DNA of 64,000 nucleotides from Doris montereyensis (Eukaryota > Mollusca > Gastropoda > Nudibranchia > Dorididae), in assembly GCA_037039925.1 (NCBI GenBank), contig JAXRKP010000169.1, positions 194,501 through 258,500 on the forward strand, in the 5' to 3' direction. Under the pieces are notes generated by a model. That model had not been told where the DNA came from, made no database searches, and saw nothing but the letters and a program-made list of their open reading frames with translations. The stretch's first letter is position 1. Each line of letters starts with the position of its first letter. Both the position numbers and the translations under genes were made by a program. Below are positions 31,831-44,147 of this stretch, one piece after another.

Positions 31831-34800
31831 AGCGATAGGCTGCGATAGGGTGCAAGAGGGTGCGATAGGCTGCGATAGGGTGCGACAGGGATAGGAGTGA
31901 TAGGGTGCGATAGGCGGAGATAGGGTGCGATAGGCTGCGATAGGCTGCGATACGCTAAAGCAATAAAGAGCGATAAAGAGCAAAATGCGCGAAAAGAGCG
32001 ATAAAAGCGATAACGAGCGATGAGCGATAGGTTGCGATAGGTTGCGATAGGCTGCGATAGGCTGCGATAGGATGCGAAAAGAGCTGCGGAAGGCTGAGCG
32101 ATAGACTGCGATAAAGAGCAATAGGCTGCGATAAAGAGCGATAAAGATGATAAAGAGCGAAAAAGCGAAAAGAGCGATAAAAGCGATAAAGAGCGATCAA
32201 GAGCGATAAAGAGCGATAAAGAGCGATAAAGAGCGATAAAGAGCGATAGGCTGCGATAGGCTGCGATAGGCGGCGATAGTCTAGGCTGCGGTAGGCTGCG
32301 ATACGCTGCGATAAAGAGCGATAAAGAGCAATAAAGAGCGACAAAGAGCGATAAAACGATAAAGTGTGACAGGTCTGATAAAGAGCGAAAGGCTATAAAG
32401 AACGATAGGCTGCGATAATGAGCGATAAAGAGCAGTAAAGAGCGATAAAGAGCGATAAAGAGCGATAAAGAGCGATAGGCTGCGATAAAGAGCGATAGGC
32501 TGCGATAAAGAGCGATAAGCTGAGCGATAAAGAGCGATAAAGAGCGATAAAGAGTGATAAAGAGGATGCGATAGGAGCTGCGATAAAGGCGATAAAGAGC
32601 GATAAAGTAGGCTGCGATAGGTTGCACAAGCTGCGGTAGGCTGCGATAGGCTGCGATAGGCTGTGATAAATAGCGATAAACGGAGCGATAAAAAGCGATA
32701 AAAAGCGATAACGAACGATAAAGAACGATAGGCTGCGATAGGCTGCGATAGGCTGCGATCGGCTGCCATAAAGAGCGATAAAAGCGATAAAGAGATAGTC
32801 TCCGATAAAGAGCGATAGGCAGGCTGCGATAAAGAGCGATAAAGAGCGATAAAGAGCGATAAAGAGCGATAAAGAGCGATAAAGAGCGATAAAGAACGAT
32901 AAAGAGCGATAAAGATCAAGCATAAAGAGATATAAAGAGCGATAAAGAGCGATAAAGAACAATAAAGAGTGGTAGGCTGCGATAGGCTGCGATAGGCTGC
33001 GATAGACTGCGATAGGCTGCGGTAGGCTGCGATAGGCTGCGATAGGCTGTGATAAAGAGCGATAAAGAGCGATAAAAAGCGATAACGAGCGATAAACAGC
33101 GATAGGCTCCGATAAAGAGTGATAGGCTGCGATAGGCTGCGATAGGTTGCGATAAAAAGCGATAAAGAGCGATAGCTCGATAAACAGCGATAGGGCTGCG
33201 ATAAAGAGCAATAGGCTGAGCGATAAAGAGCGATAAAGAGCGATAAAGAGCGATAAGCAGTGAAAAAGAGCGATAAAAGCGATAAAGAACGATAAAGAAG
33301 ATAAAGAGCGATAAAAGCGATAACAGCGATAAAGAGCGATAAACAGCGATAAAGAGCGATAAAGAGCGATAAAGAGCGATAAAGAGCGATAACAAGCGAT
33401 AGGCTGCGATAAAGAGCGATAAAGAGCGATAAAGAGCGATAGGCTGCGATAGACTGCGATAGGCTGCGATAGACTGCGATAGGCTGCGATAGGCTAGGCT
33501 GCGATAGGCTGCGATAGGCTGCGATAGGCTGCGATACGCTGTGATAAAGATCGATAAGAGCGATAAAGAGCGATAAAGAGCGATAAAGAACGATAAAAGC
33601 GATAAAGAGCGATAAAGAGCGATAAAGAGCGATCGATAAAGAGCGATAAAGAGCGATAAAGAGCGATCAAGAGCGATAGGCTGCGATAAAGGCTGCGATA
33701 GGCTGCGAAAGACTGCGATAGGCTGCGGTAGGCTGCGATAGGCTGCGACAGGCTGTGATAAAAAGCGATAAAGAGCGATAAAAGCGATAAAGAGCGATAG
33801 GCTAAAGATAAAACAGCGATAGGCTGCGATAAAGAGCAATAGACTGCGATAAAGAGCGAAAAATAACGATAAAAAGCGATAAAGAGCGATAAAGAGCGAT
33901 AAAGAGCGATAAAGAGCGATAAAGAACGATAAAGACCCATAAAGAGCGATAAAGAGCGATGAAGAGCGATAAAGAGCGATAAACAGCGATAAAGAGCGAT
34001 AGGCTGCGATAGACTTCGATAAAGCTGCGATAGGCTGCGATAAAGAGCGATAAAGAACGATAAAGAGCGATAAAGAGCGATAGGCTGTGATAAGAGCTAT
34101 AGGCTCGATAGGCGATAGGCTGCGATAGGCTGCGATAGGCTGCGATAAAGAGCGATAGGCTGCGATACCCAGCGATAGGAATTCGATAGGCTGCGATACG
34201 CTAGGGAGCCATAGGGAGCGATAGGGAGCGATAGGGAGCGATAAGCAGCCATAGGCAGCCAAGGCAGCCATAGGCTGCAATAAACAGCAATAGGCTGAGA
34301 TAGGGTGCAAGAGGGTGCAATAGGGTGCGATAGGGTGCGATAGGGTGCGACAGGGTGCGATAGGGTGCGATAGGCGGCGATAGGGTGCAATAGGCTGCAT
34401 AGGCTGCGAAAGGCGGCGATAGCATGCGAAAGGCTGCAAAAGGCTGCGATACACTGTGATAAAGAGCAATAGATAAAGAGCGATAAAGAGCGATAAAGAG
34501 CGATAAAGCGTGAAAAAAAGAGCGATAAAAAGCGATAAAGAGCGATAAAGAGTGATAAAGAGCTGCGATAAAGAACGCTAAAAGCGATAAAGAGCGATAA
34601 AAAGCCATAAAAATAGGCGATAAAGAGCGATAAAGAGCGATAAAGAGCGATGAACAGCGATGAAGAGCGATAAGGAGCGATAAAGAGTGATAAAGAGCGA
34701 TAGGCCGCGATAGGCTGCGATAGACTTCGATAGGCTGCGAGACTGCGATAGGCTGCGATAAGCTGCGATAGGATGCGATAGGCTGCGATAGGCTGTGATA

Positions 34801-35580
34801 AAGAGCGATAAGGAGCGATAAAGAGCGAAAGACTGCGATAGGCTGCGATAAAGAGCAATAAAGAGCGATAAAGTGCGATAAAGAGCGATAAAGAGCGATA
34901 GGCTGCGACAAAGGGCGATAGGCTGCGATAAAGAGCGATAAAGTGCGATAAAGAGCGATAAAGAGCGATAAAGAGCGATAAAGAGCGATAAAGAGTGATA
35001 AAGAGAGATAAAGCGATAAAAAGCGATGAAGGACGATAAAAAGCGATAAAGAGCGATAAAAGCGATAAAAAGCGATAAAGAGCGATAAAAAGCGGTAAAA
35101 AGCGATAAAGAGCGATAAAGAGCGATAAAGAGCGATAAAAAGCGATAAAGAGCGATAAAGAGCGATAAAGAGCGATAAAGAACGATAAAGAGCGATAAAG
35201 AGCAATAAAGAGCGATAAAGAGCGATAAGCTGCGATAGATAGCGATAGGGCTTGATAGGCTTGATAGGCTGCAATAGGCTGCGATAGGCTGCGATAGGCT
35301 GCGATAGGCTGCAATACGCTGTGATAAAGATCGACAAAGGGCGATAAAAGCGATAAAGAGCGATAAAGAGCGATAAAGGGCGAAAGGTTGTGATAGGCTG
35401 CGATAAAGAGCGATAAAGAGCATAAAGAGCGATAAAAAGCGATAAAGAGCGATAGGCTGCAATAACGAACGATAGGCTGCGATAAAGAACGATAGGCTGC
35501 GATAAAGAGCGATAGGCTGCGATAAAGAGCGATAGGCTGCGATAAAGAGCAATAAAGAGCGATAAAGAGCGATAAAGAGC
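31830..35580 (+). repeat. Decamer array, mixed order
   Basis: A and B blocks with GACTTCGATA marks at about 34,014 and 34,733. A small cap (34,201-34,280) is followed by GGGTGCAAGA, GGGTGC, GGCGGCGATA, then GATACACTGTGATAAAG at 34,448. The order is that of module Q but compressed. Register breaks are frequent between 31.9 and 33.3 kb. No gene. Confidence 0.8.
34201..34280 (+). repeat. GCCATAGGCA cap block (short)
   Basis: GGGAGCCATA, three GGGAGCGATA units, AAGCAGCCATA and GGCAGCCA(T)AGG units; one TA is lost in the middle. Confidence 0.8.
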
Positions 35581-35589
35581 GATAAAACG

Positions 35590-37140
35590 CGATCAAGAGC
35601 GATCAAGAGCGATAAAGAGCGATAAAGAGCGATAAAGAGCGATAGGCTGCGATAGGCTGCGAGAGGCTGCGATAAGCTGCGATAGGCTGCGATAGGCTGC
35701 GGTAGGCTGCGATAGGCTGATAGGCTGTGATAAAGAGCGATAAGAGCGATAAAAAGCGATAACGAGCGATAAAAAGCGATAGGCTCCGATAAAGAGCGAT
35801 AAGCTGCGATAGGCTGCGATAAAGAGCGATAAAGAGTGATAAAGTGCGATAAAGAGCGATAGGTTGCAATAGCAATAGGCTGCGATAAAGAGCATTAGGC
35901 TGCGATAAAGAGCGATAAAGAGCGATAAAGAGCGAAAAAGCGCGAAAGAGAACGATAAAAAGCGATAAAGAGCGATAAAAGCGATAAAGAGCGACAAAGA
36001 GCCATAAAGAGCCATGAAGCGATAAAGAGCGATAAAGAACGATAAAGAACGATAAACAGCGATAAAAGGCGATAAAGAGCGATAAAAAACGATAAAAAGC
36101 GATAAAAAGCGATAAAGAACGATAAAGTGATGAAGAGCGGTAAATATCGATAAAGAGCGATAAGGAACGATAAAGAGCGATAAAGAGCGATAAAAAGCGA
36201 TAAACAGCGATAGGTTGCGATAAAGAGCGATAGGCTGCGATAGGCTGCGATAGGAGCGATAAAGAGCGATAAAGAGCGATAAAGAGCATAAAGAGCGATA
36301 GGCTGTGATAAAGAGCGATAGGCTGCGATGAAGAGCGATAAAAGCTAATACAGAGTGATAGGCTGCAATAGGAGCGATAGGAGCGAAAGGCAGCGATAGG
36401 CTGCGATAGCGATAAAGAACGATAGGCTGCGATAGGCAGCGATAGGGAGCGATAGGGAGCCATAGGGAGCGATAGGAGCGATAAATAGCGATAAGCAGCG
36501 ATAAACAGCCATAAAGCAGCCATAGACAGCCATAGGCAGCCATAGTCATATAGGCAGCGATAAAGGCGATAAAGAGCGATAGGCTGCGATAGGGTGCAAT
36601 AGACTTCGATAGGGTGCGATAGGGTGCGATAGGCGGCGATAGGCGATAGGCGATAGGGTGCGATAGGCTGCGATAGGCTGTGATAAAGAGCGATAAATAG
36701 GTTAAACGATGGGTTGCGATAAAGAACGATAGGCTGCAATAGGCTCCGATAGGTTGCAAAAGGCTAAAGAAGGATAAATACGCTGTGATAATGAGCGATA
36801 AAGTGATAAAGAGCGATGAAGAGCGATAAAGAGCGACAAAGAGCGATAAAGAGCGATAAAGAGATAAATAGTGATACAGAGCCATAAAGGGCGATAAAGA
36901 GCGTTAAAGAGTGATAAAGAGCGATAAAGAGTGATAAAGAGCGATAAAGAGCGATAAAGAGCGATAAAGAGCGATAAAGAGCGATAAAGAGCGATAAAAG
37001 CGATTCGAGCGGTAAAAGCGATAAAGTGCGATAGGGCGGTCTAGAGCGATAGGCAGCGATAGGCAGCGATAGGGAGCGATAGGGAGCCATAGGGATAAAG
37101 AGCGATAAGGAGCGATAAACTCATAGGCAGCCATAGACAG
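35590..37140 (+). repeat. Module Q copy with cap blocks at 36,430-36,560 and 37,050-37,140
   Basis: Begins with two GATCAAGAGC units (35,591) followed by B units with GAGAGGCTGC, as at 40,720 (offset 5.13 kb). GCCATAAAGAGCCATGAAGC lies at 36,001, equivalent to 41,162. The first cap has extra AAATAGC and AAACAGCC units; the second follows a CGATTCGAGCGG unit (37,001) and a GGCGGTCTAGAGCG unit that otherwise occurs only at the switch region (2,666). Confidence 0.75.
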
Positions 37141-40100
37141 CGATAGGCTGCGATAGGTTGCGATAGGCTGCGATGGGGTGCAAAGGGTGCGATAGGCTGC
37201 GATAGGCTGCGATAGGGTGCGATAGGGTGCGATAGGCTGCGATAGGCTGCGATAGGGTGCGATAGGGTGCGATAGGCGGCGATAAAGTGCGATAGGCGAT
37301 AGGCTGCGATAGGCTAAAGGCTGCGATAGGTTGCAATAGCGATAGGTTGCGATAGGTTGCGATAATAGGTTGCGATCGGTAAAGATAGATAATAGGCTGC
37401 GATAGGCTGCGATAGACTGCGATAAAGGCTGTGAAAGGATATACGAATCAAGATAAGGAGCGATAAAAAGCGATAAAAAGCGATAAAGAGCGACAAAGAG
37501 CGATAAAGAGCGATAAAGAGCGATAGGCTGCAATAGGCTGCGATAGGCTGCGATAGGTTGCGATAGGCTGCGATAGGGTGCGATAGGGTGCGATAGGCTG
37601 CGATAAAGAGCGATAAGGTGCGATAAAAAGCGATAAAAGCGATAACGAGCGATAAAGATCAATAGGTTCGAATAAAGAGCGATAGGCTGCGATAGGCTGC
37701 GATAAGCTGCGATAGGCTGCGATAGGCTGCGATAGGCTGCGATAAAGAGCGATAAAGAGCGATAAAGAGCGATAAAGAGCGATAAAGAGCGATAAAGAGC
37801 GATAAACAGCGATAAAGAGCGATAAAGAGCGATAAAGAACGATAAAGAGCGATAAAGAGCGATAAACAGCGATAAAGAGCGATAAAGAGCGATAAAGAGC
37901 GATAAAGAGCGATAAAGAGCGATAAAGAGCGATAAAGAGCGATAAAGAGCGAAAAAGGTTGCGATAGGCTTTGATAGGCGATATAGAGAGATAAAGAGCG
38001 ATAAGCGATAGGCTGCGATAGGCTGCGATAAAGCTGAGATAAAAGCTGCGATAAAGAGCGATAAAGCTGATAAGAAGCGATAGGCTGCGATAAAGAACGA
38101 TAAAGCTGACGATAAAGAGCGATAAAGCTGCGATAAAGAGCGATAAGAGCGATAAAGAGCGATAAAGAGCGATAAAGAGCGATAAAGACTGATAAAGAGC
38201 GATAAAGAACGATAAAAAGCGATAAAGAGCGATAAAGAGCGATAGAAAGCGATAAAAAGCGATAAAAAGCGATAAAAAGCAATAAGGAGCGATAAAGAGC
38301 GATAAAGAGCAGATAAAAGAGCGATAAAGAGCGATAGGCTGCGATAGACTTCGATAGGCTGCAATAGGCTGCGATAGACTGCGATAGGCTGCGATAGGCT
38401 GCGATAGGCTGCGATAGGCTGCGATAGGCTGTGATACGCTGTGATAAAGAGCGATAAAGAGCGATAAAGAGCGATAAAGAGTGACAGACTCCGATAAAGA
38501 GAGAAAGACTGCGATAGGCTGCGATAAAGAGCGATAAAGAGCAATAAAGAGAGATAAAGAGCGATAAAGAGCGATAAGCTGCGATAACGAGCGATAGGCT
38601 GCAATAAAGAGCGATAAAGAGCGATAAAGAGCGATAAAGCGCGAAAAAGAGCGATAAAAGCGATAAAGAGCGATAAAGAGCGATAAAGAGTGATAAAAAG
38701 CGATAAAGAACGATAAAGAACGATAAAAAGCGATAAAGAGCGATAAAAAGCCATAGAAAGCGATAAATAGCGATAAAGAGCGATAAAGAGCGATAAAGAG
38801 CGATAAAGAGATGATAAAGAGCGATGAACAGCGATAAAGAGCGATAAAGAGCGATACAGAGCGATAGGCTGCGATAGGCTGCGATAAAAAGCGATAGGCT
38901 TCGATAGGCTGCGATAGACTGCGATAAAGAGCGATGCGATAGGCTGCTAAAGCTGCGATAGGCTGCGATAAAGAGCTGATAAAGAGCGATAAAGAGCCAT
39001 ATAAAGAGCGATAAAGAACGATAAAGAATAAAGAGCGATAGGCTCCGATAAAGAGCGATAAGGCTGCGATAAAGAACGATAAAGAGCAATAAAGAGCGAT
39101 AAAGAGTGATAAAGAGAGATAAAGTGATAAAGAGCGATAAAGAACCATTAAAAAGCGATAAAGAGCGATAAAGAGCGATAAAAAGCGATAAAGAGCGATA
39201 AAAAGCGATAAAGAGCGATAAAGAGCGATCAAGAGCGATCAAGAGCGATAAAGAACGATAAAGAGCGATAAAGAGCGATAAGCTGCGATAGACTTCGATA
39301 GGCTGCGATAAAGGCTTTGATAAAGAGCGATAGGCTGCGATAGGCTGCGAGTAGGCTGCGATACGCTCTGATAAAGAGCAATAAAGAGCGATAAAGAGCG
39401 ATAAAGAGCGATAAAGAGCGATAAAGAACCCATAAAGAGCGAAAGGCTGCAATAGGCTGCAATAAATAGCGATAAAGGGCAATAAAGAGCGATAAAGAGC
39501 GATAAAGAGTGATAGGCTGCGATAACGATCGATAGGCTACGATAAAGAGCGATAGGCTGCGATAAAGAGCGATAAAGAGCGATAAAGAGCGATAAAGAGC
39601 GATAAAGAGCGATAAAGAGCGATAAAGAGCGATAAAGAAAAGAGCGATAAAGAGCGATAAAGAGCGATAAAGAGCGATGAACAGCGATAAAGAGCGATAA
39701 GGAGCGATAAAGAGGATAAAGAGCGATAGGCTGCGATAGGCTGAAAGCGCGACTTAAAAGATAAAGAGCGATAAAGAGCGATAAAGAGCGATAAAGAGCG
39801 ATAAAGAGCTGCGATAGGCTAAAGAACGATAAAAAGCCGTAAAAGCGATAAAGAGCTAAAAAGCGATAAAGGCGATGAAGAGCGATAAAGAGCGATGAAC
39901 AGATAAAGAGCGATAAGGAGCGATAAAGAGCGATAAAGAGCGATAGGACGATAGGCTGACGATAAAGAGCGATAGGCTGCGATAAGCTGCGATAGATAGG
40001 CTGCGATAGGCTGTGATAAAGAGCGATAAGGAGCGATAAAAGCGATAAAGAGGACAGGCTCCGATAAAGAGCGAAAGACTGCGATAGGCTACGATAAAGA

Positions 40101-40720
40101 GCAATAAAGAGCGATAAAGAGCGATAAAGAGCGATAAAGAGCGATAGGCTGCGACAAAGGGCGAAAGGCTGCGATAAAGAGCGATAAAGAGCGATAAAGT
40201 GCGATTAAGAGCGATAAAGAGCGATAAAGAGCGATAAAGAGCGATAAAGAGCGATAAAGAGAGATAAAGCGATAAAAACGATAAAAAACGATAAAAAGCG
40301 ATAAAGAGCGATAAAAAGCGATAAAAGCGATAAAGAGTGATGATAAAGAGCGATAAAGAGCGATAAAGAGCGATAAGCTGCGATAGACTTCGATAGGCTG
40401 CGATAGACTTTGATAGGCTGCGATAGGCTGCGATAGGCTGCGGTAGGCTGCAATACGCTGTGATAAAGAGCGATAAGGAGCGATAAAGCGATAAAGAGCG
40501 ATAAAGGGCGACAGGCTGCCATAAAGAGCGAAAGGCTGCGATAAAGAGCGATACAAAGCAATAAAGAGCGATAAAGAGCGATAAAGACCGATAGGCTGCG
40601 ATAACGAACGATAGGCTGCGATAAAGAGCGATAGGCTGCGATAAAGAGCGATAGGCTGCGATGAAGAGCGATAGGCTGCGATAAAGAGCGTTAAAGAGCG
40701 ATAAAGAGCGATAAAATGCG

Positions 40721-42780
40721 ATCAAGAGCGATCAAGAGCGGTAAAGAGCGATAAAGAGCGATAAAGAGCGATAAAAAGCGATAAAGAGCGATAGGCTGCG
40801 ATATGCTGCGAGAGGCTGCGATAAGCTGCGGTAGGCTGCGATAGGCTGCGGTAGACTGCGATAGGCTGCGATAGGCTGTGATAAAGAGCTATAAGGAGCG
40901 ATAAAAAGCGATAACGAGCGATAAAGAGCGATAGGCTCCGATAAAGAGCGATAAGCTGCGATAGGCTGCGATAAAGAGCGATAAAGCGCGATAAAGATAA
41001 AGCGATAGGCTGCGATAAACAGCAATAGGCTGCGATAAAGAGCATTAGGCTGCGATAAAGAGCGATAAAGAGCGACAAAGAGCGAAAAAGCGCAAAAGAA
41101 AACGATAAAAAGCGATAAAAAGCGATAAAGAGCGATAAAGTGCGATAAAGAGCGACAAACAGCCATAAAGAGCCATGAAGCGATAAAGAGCGATAAAGAA
41201 CGATAAAGCACGATAAACAGCGATAAAAAGCGATAAAGAGCGATAAAAAGCAATAAAAAGCGATAAAGAGCGATAGGGAACGATAAAGAGCGATAAAGAG
41301 CGATAAAAAGCGATAAACAGCGATAGGCTGCGATAGACTTCGATAGGCTGCGATAGGCTGCGATAGACTGCGATAAAGAGCGATAAAGAGCGATAAAGAG
41401 CATAAAGAGCGATAGGCTGTGATAAAGAGCGATAGGCTGCGATGAAGAGCGATAGGCTGCTAATAAAAGAGCGATAGGCTGCGATAGGCTGCGATAGGCT
41501 GTGAAAGGCTGCGATAGGCTGCGATAGGCAGCGATAGGGAGTGATAGGGAGCCATAGGGAGCGATAGGGAGCGATAGGTAGCGATAAGCAAGCAGCCATA
41601 GGCAGCCATAGGCAGCCATAGACAGCCATAGGCAGCCATAGGCAGCCATAGGCGGCGATAAAGAGCGATAGGCTGCGATAGGGTGCAATAAGATGCGATA
41701 GGGTGCGATAGGGTGCGATAGGCGGCGATAGGGTGCGATAGGCTGCGATAGGCTGCGATAGGCTGCGATAGGTTGCAATAGGTTGTGAGAGGTTGCGATG
41801 GGTTGCGATAGGCTGCGATAGGCTGTGGTAGGCTGCGATAGGTTGCAAAAGGCTGCGAAAGGCTGCGATACGCTGTGATAATGAGCGATAAGGAGTGATA
41901 AAGAGCGATAAAGAGCGATAAAGAGCGACAAAGAGCGATAAAGAGCGATAAAGAGTGATAAAGAGTGATACAGAGCCATAGAGGGCGATAAAGAGCGTTA
42001 AAGAGCGATAGGCAGCGATAGGCAGCGATAGGCTGCGATAGGCTGCGATAGGATGCGATAAAAAGCGATAAAGAGCGATAGCCTGCGATAAACAGCGATA
42101 GGCCGCGATAAAGAGCAATAAGCTGCGATAAAGAGCGATAAAGAGCGAAAAGCGCGAAAAAGAGCGATAAAGAGCGATAACGAGCGATAGGCTGCGATGA
42201 AGAGCGATAAAGCGCGATAATGAGCGATAGGCTGAATTAGACTGCGATAGGCTGCGATAGACTGCGATAGGCTGCGATAGGCTGCGATAGGCTGCGATAG
42301 GCTGCGATAGGCTGCGATAGGCTGCGATACGCTGTGATAAAGAGCGATAAGGAGCGATAAAGAACGATAAAGAGCGATAAAGAACGATAAAAGCTATAAA
42401 GAGCGATAAAGAGCAATAGAGAGCGATAGAAAGCGATAAAGAGCGATAAAGAGCGATCAAGAGCGATCAAGAGCGATAGAGAGCGATAAAGAGCGATAGA
42501 CTGCGAAAGGCTGCGATAGGCTGCGGTAGACTGCGATAGGCTGCGATAGGCTGCGACAGGCTGTGATAAAGAGCGATAAGGAGCGATAAAAAGCGATAAA
42601 GAGCGATAAAGAGCGATAGGCTCCGATAAAGAGCGACAGGCTGCGATAAGCTGCGATAGGCTGTGATAAAGAGCGATAAAGAGCGATAAAAAGCGATAAA
42701 GAGCGATAGGCTGCGATAAACAGCGATAGGCTGCGATAAAGAGCAATAGGCTGCGATAAAGAGTGATAAAAAGCGATAAA
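40721..42780 (+). repeat. Near-identical segment, copy a (module Q within higher-order repeat 1)
   Basis: Matches 49,721-51,776 almost base for base, including rare units: GATATGCTGCGAGAGG, GCGCAAAAGAAAACG, GCCATGAAGC, GCAATAAGATGCG, GGTTGTGAGAGG and GCTGAATTAG. Differences seen are few: a lost stretch near 40,990, GCAAGCAGCC against GCAGCC near 41,585, GATAGGGAACG against GATAAGGGAACG, and TAATAAAAG against TAATAAAG near 41,462. It contains the cap block 41,525-41,655. Confidence 0.92.
41525..41655 (+). repeat. GCCATAGGCA cap block
   Basis: GGCAGCGATA, GGGAGTGATA, GGGAGCCATA, two GGGAGCGATA, GGTAGCGATA, then six GGCAGCCATA-type units (one GACAGCCATA), ending GGCGGCGATA. Confidence 0.88.
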
Positions 42781-43839
42781 GAGCAAAAAAAGCGCGAAAA
42801 AGAGCGATAAAGAGCGATAAAGAGCGATAAAGAGCGATAAAGAGCGATAACGAGCGATAAAGAACGATAAAGAGCGATGAAGAGCGATCGGCTGCGATAG
42901 ACTTCGATAGGCTGCGATAGGCTGAGATAGGCTGCGATAGGCTGCGATAGGCTGCGGTAGGCTGCGATACGCTGTGATAAAGAGCGATAAAGAGCGATAA
43001 AGAGCGATAAAGAGCGACAGGCTCCGATAAAGAGCGAAACGCTGCGAAAGGCTGCGATAAAGAGCGATAAAGAGCAATAAAGAGCGATAAAGAGCGATAA
43101 AGAGCGCTAGGCTGCGATAACGAGTGATAGGCTGCGATAAAGAGCGATAGGCTGCGATAAAGAGCGATAAAGTGCGATAAAGAGAGATAAAGAGCAATAA
43201 AGAGCGATAAAGAGCGATAAAAAGCGATAAAAAGCGATAAAGAGCGATCAAGAGTGATAAAGAGCGATAAAGAGCGATAAAGAGCGATAAAGAGCGATAG
43301 GCTGCGATAGGCTGCGATAGGCTGCGATAGGCTGCGGTAGGCTGCGATAGGCTGTGATAAAGAGCGATAAGGAGCGATAACGAGCGATAAAGAGCGATAA
43401 AGAGCGATAGGCTCCGATAAAGAGCGATAGGCTGTGATAGGCTGCGATAGGCTGCGATAAAGAGCGATAAAGAGCGATAAAGCGCGATCAAGAGCGATAA
43501 AAACAGCGTTAGGCTGCGATAAAGAGCAATAGGCTGCGATAAAGAGCGATAAACAGCGATAAAGCGCGATAAAGAGAGCGATAGGCTGCGATAAACAGCG
43601 TTAGGCTGCGATAAAGAGCAATAGGCTGCGATAAAAAGCGATAAAGAGCGATAAAGAGCGATAAAGAGCGGTAGGCTGCGATAGCCTTCGATAAGCTGCG
43701 ATAGGCTGCGATAGGCTGCGATAGGCTGCGATAAAGAGCGATAAAGAGCATAAAGAGCGATAGGCTGTGATAGGCTTTGATTGGCTGTGATAGGCTGCGA
43801 TAGGCTGCGATAGCCTGCGATAGGCTGCGATAGGCTGCG

Positions 43840-43920
43840 ATAGGCAGCGATAGGAAGTGATAGGGAGCCATAGGGAGCGATAGGGAGCGATAGGGAACGA
43901 TAAGTAGCCATAGGTTGCGA
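43840..43920 (+). repeat. Short cap block
   Basis: GGCAGCGATA, GGAAGTGATA, GGGAGCCATA, GGGAGCGATA, GGGAACGATA and AAGTAGCCATA units. The equivalent place in copy 2 (about 52,760-52,830) has plain GATAAAGAGC units instead, with only GGCAGCGATA and AAAGTAGCGATA left. Confidence 0.75.
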
Positions 43921-44147
43921 AAGGCTTAGAAAGGCTGCGATACGCTGTGATAAAGAGCGATAAGGAGCGATAAAGATCGACAAAGGGCGATAAAGAGCGA
44001 TAAAGAGCGATAAAGAGCGATAGGCTGCGATAGGCTGCGATAAGCTGCGATAGGCGGCGATAGTCTGCGGTAGGCTGCGATACGCTGTGATAAAGAGCGA
44101 TAAAGAGCGATAAAGAGCGATAAAAAGCGACAGGCTCCGATAAAGAG

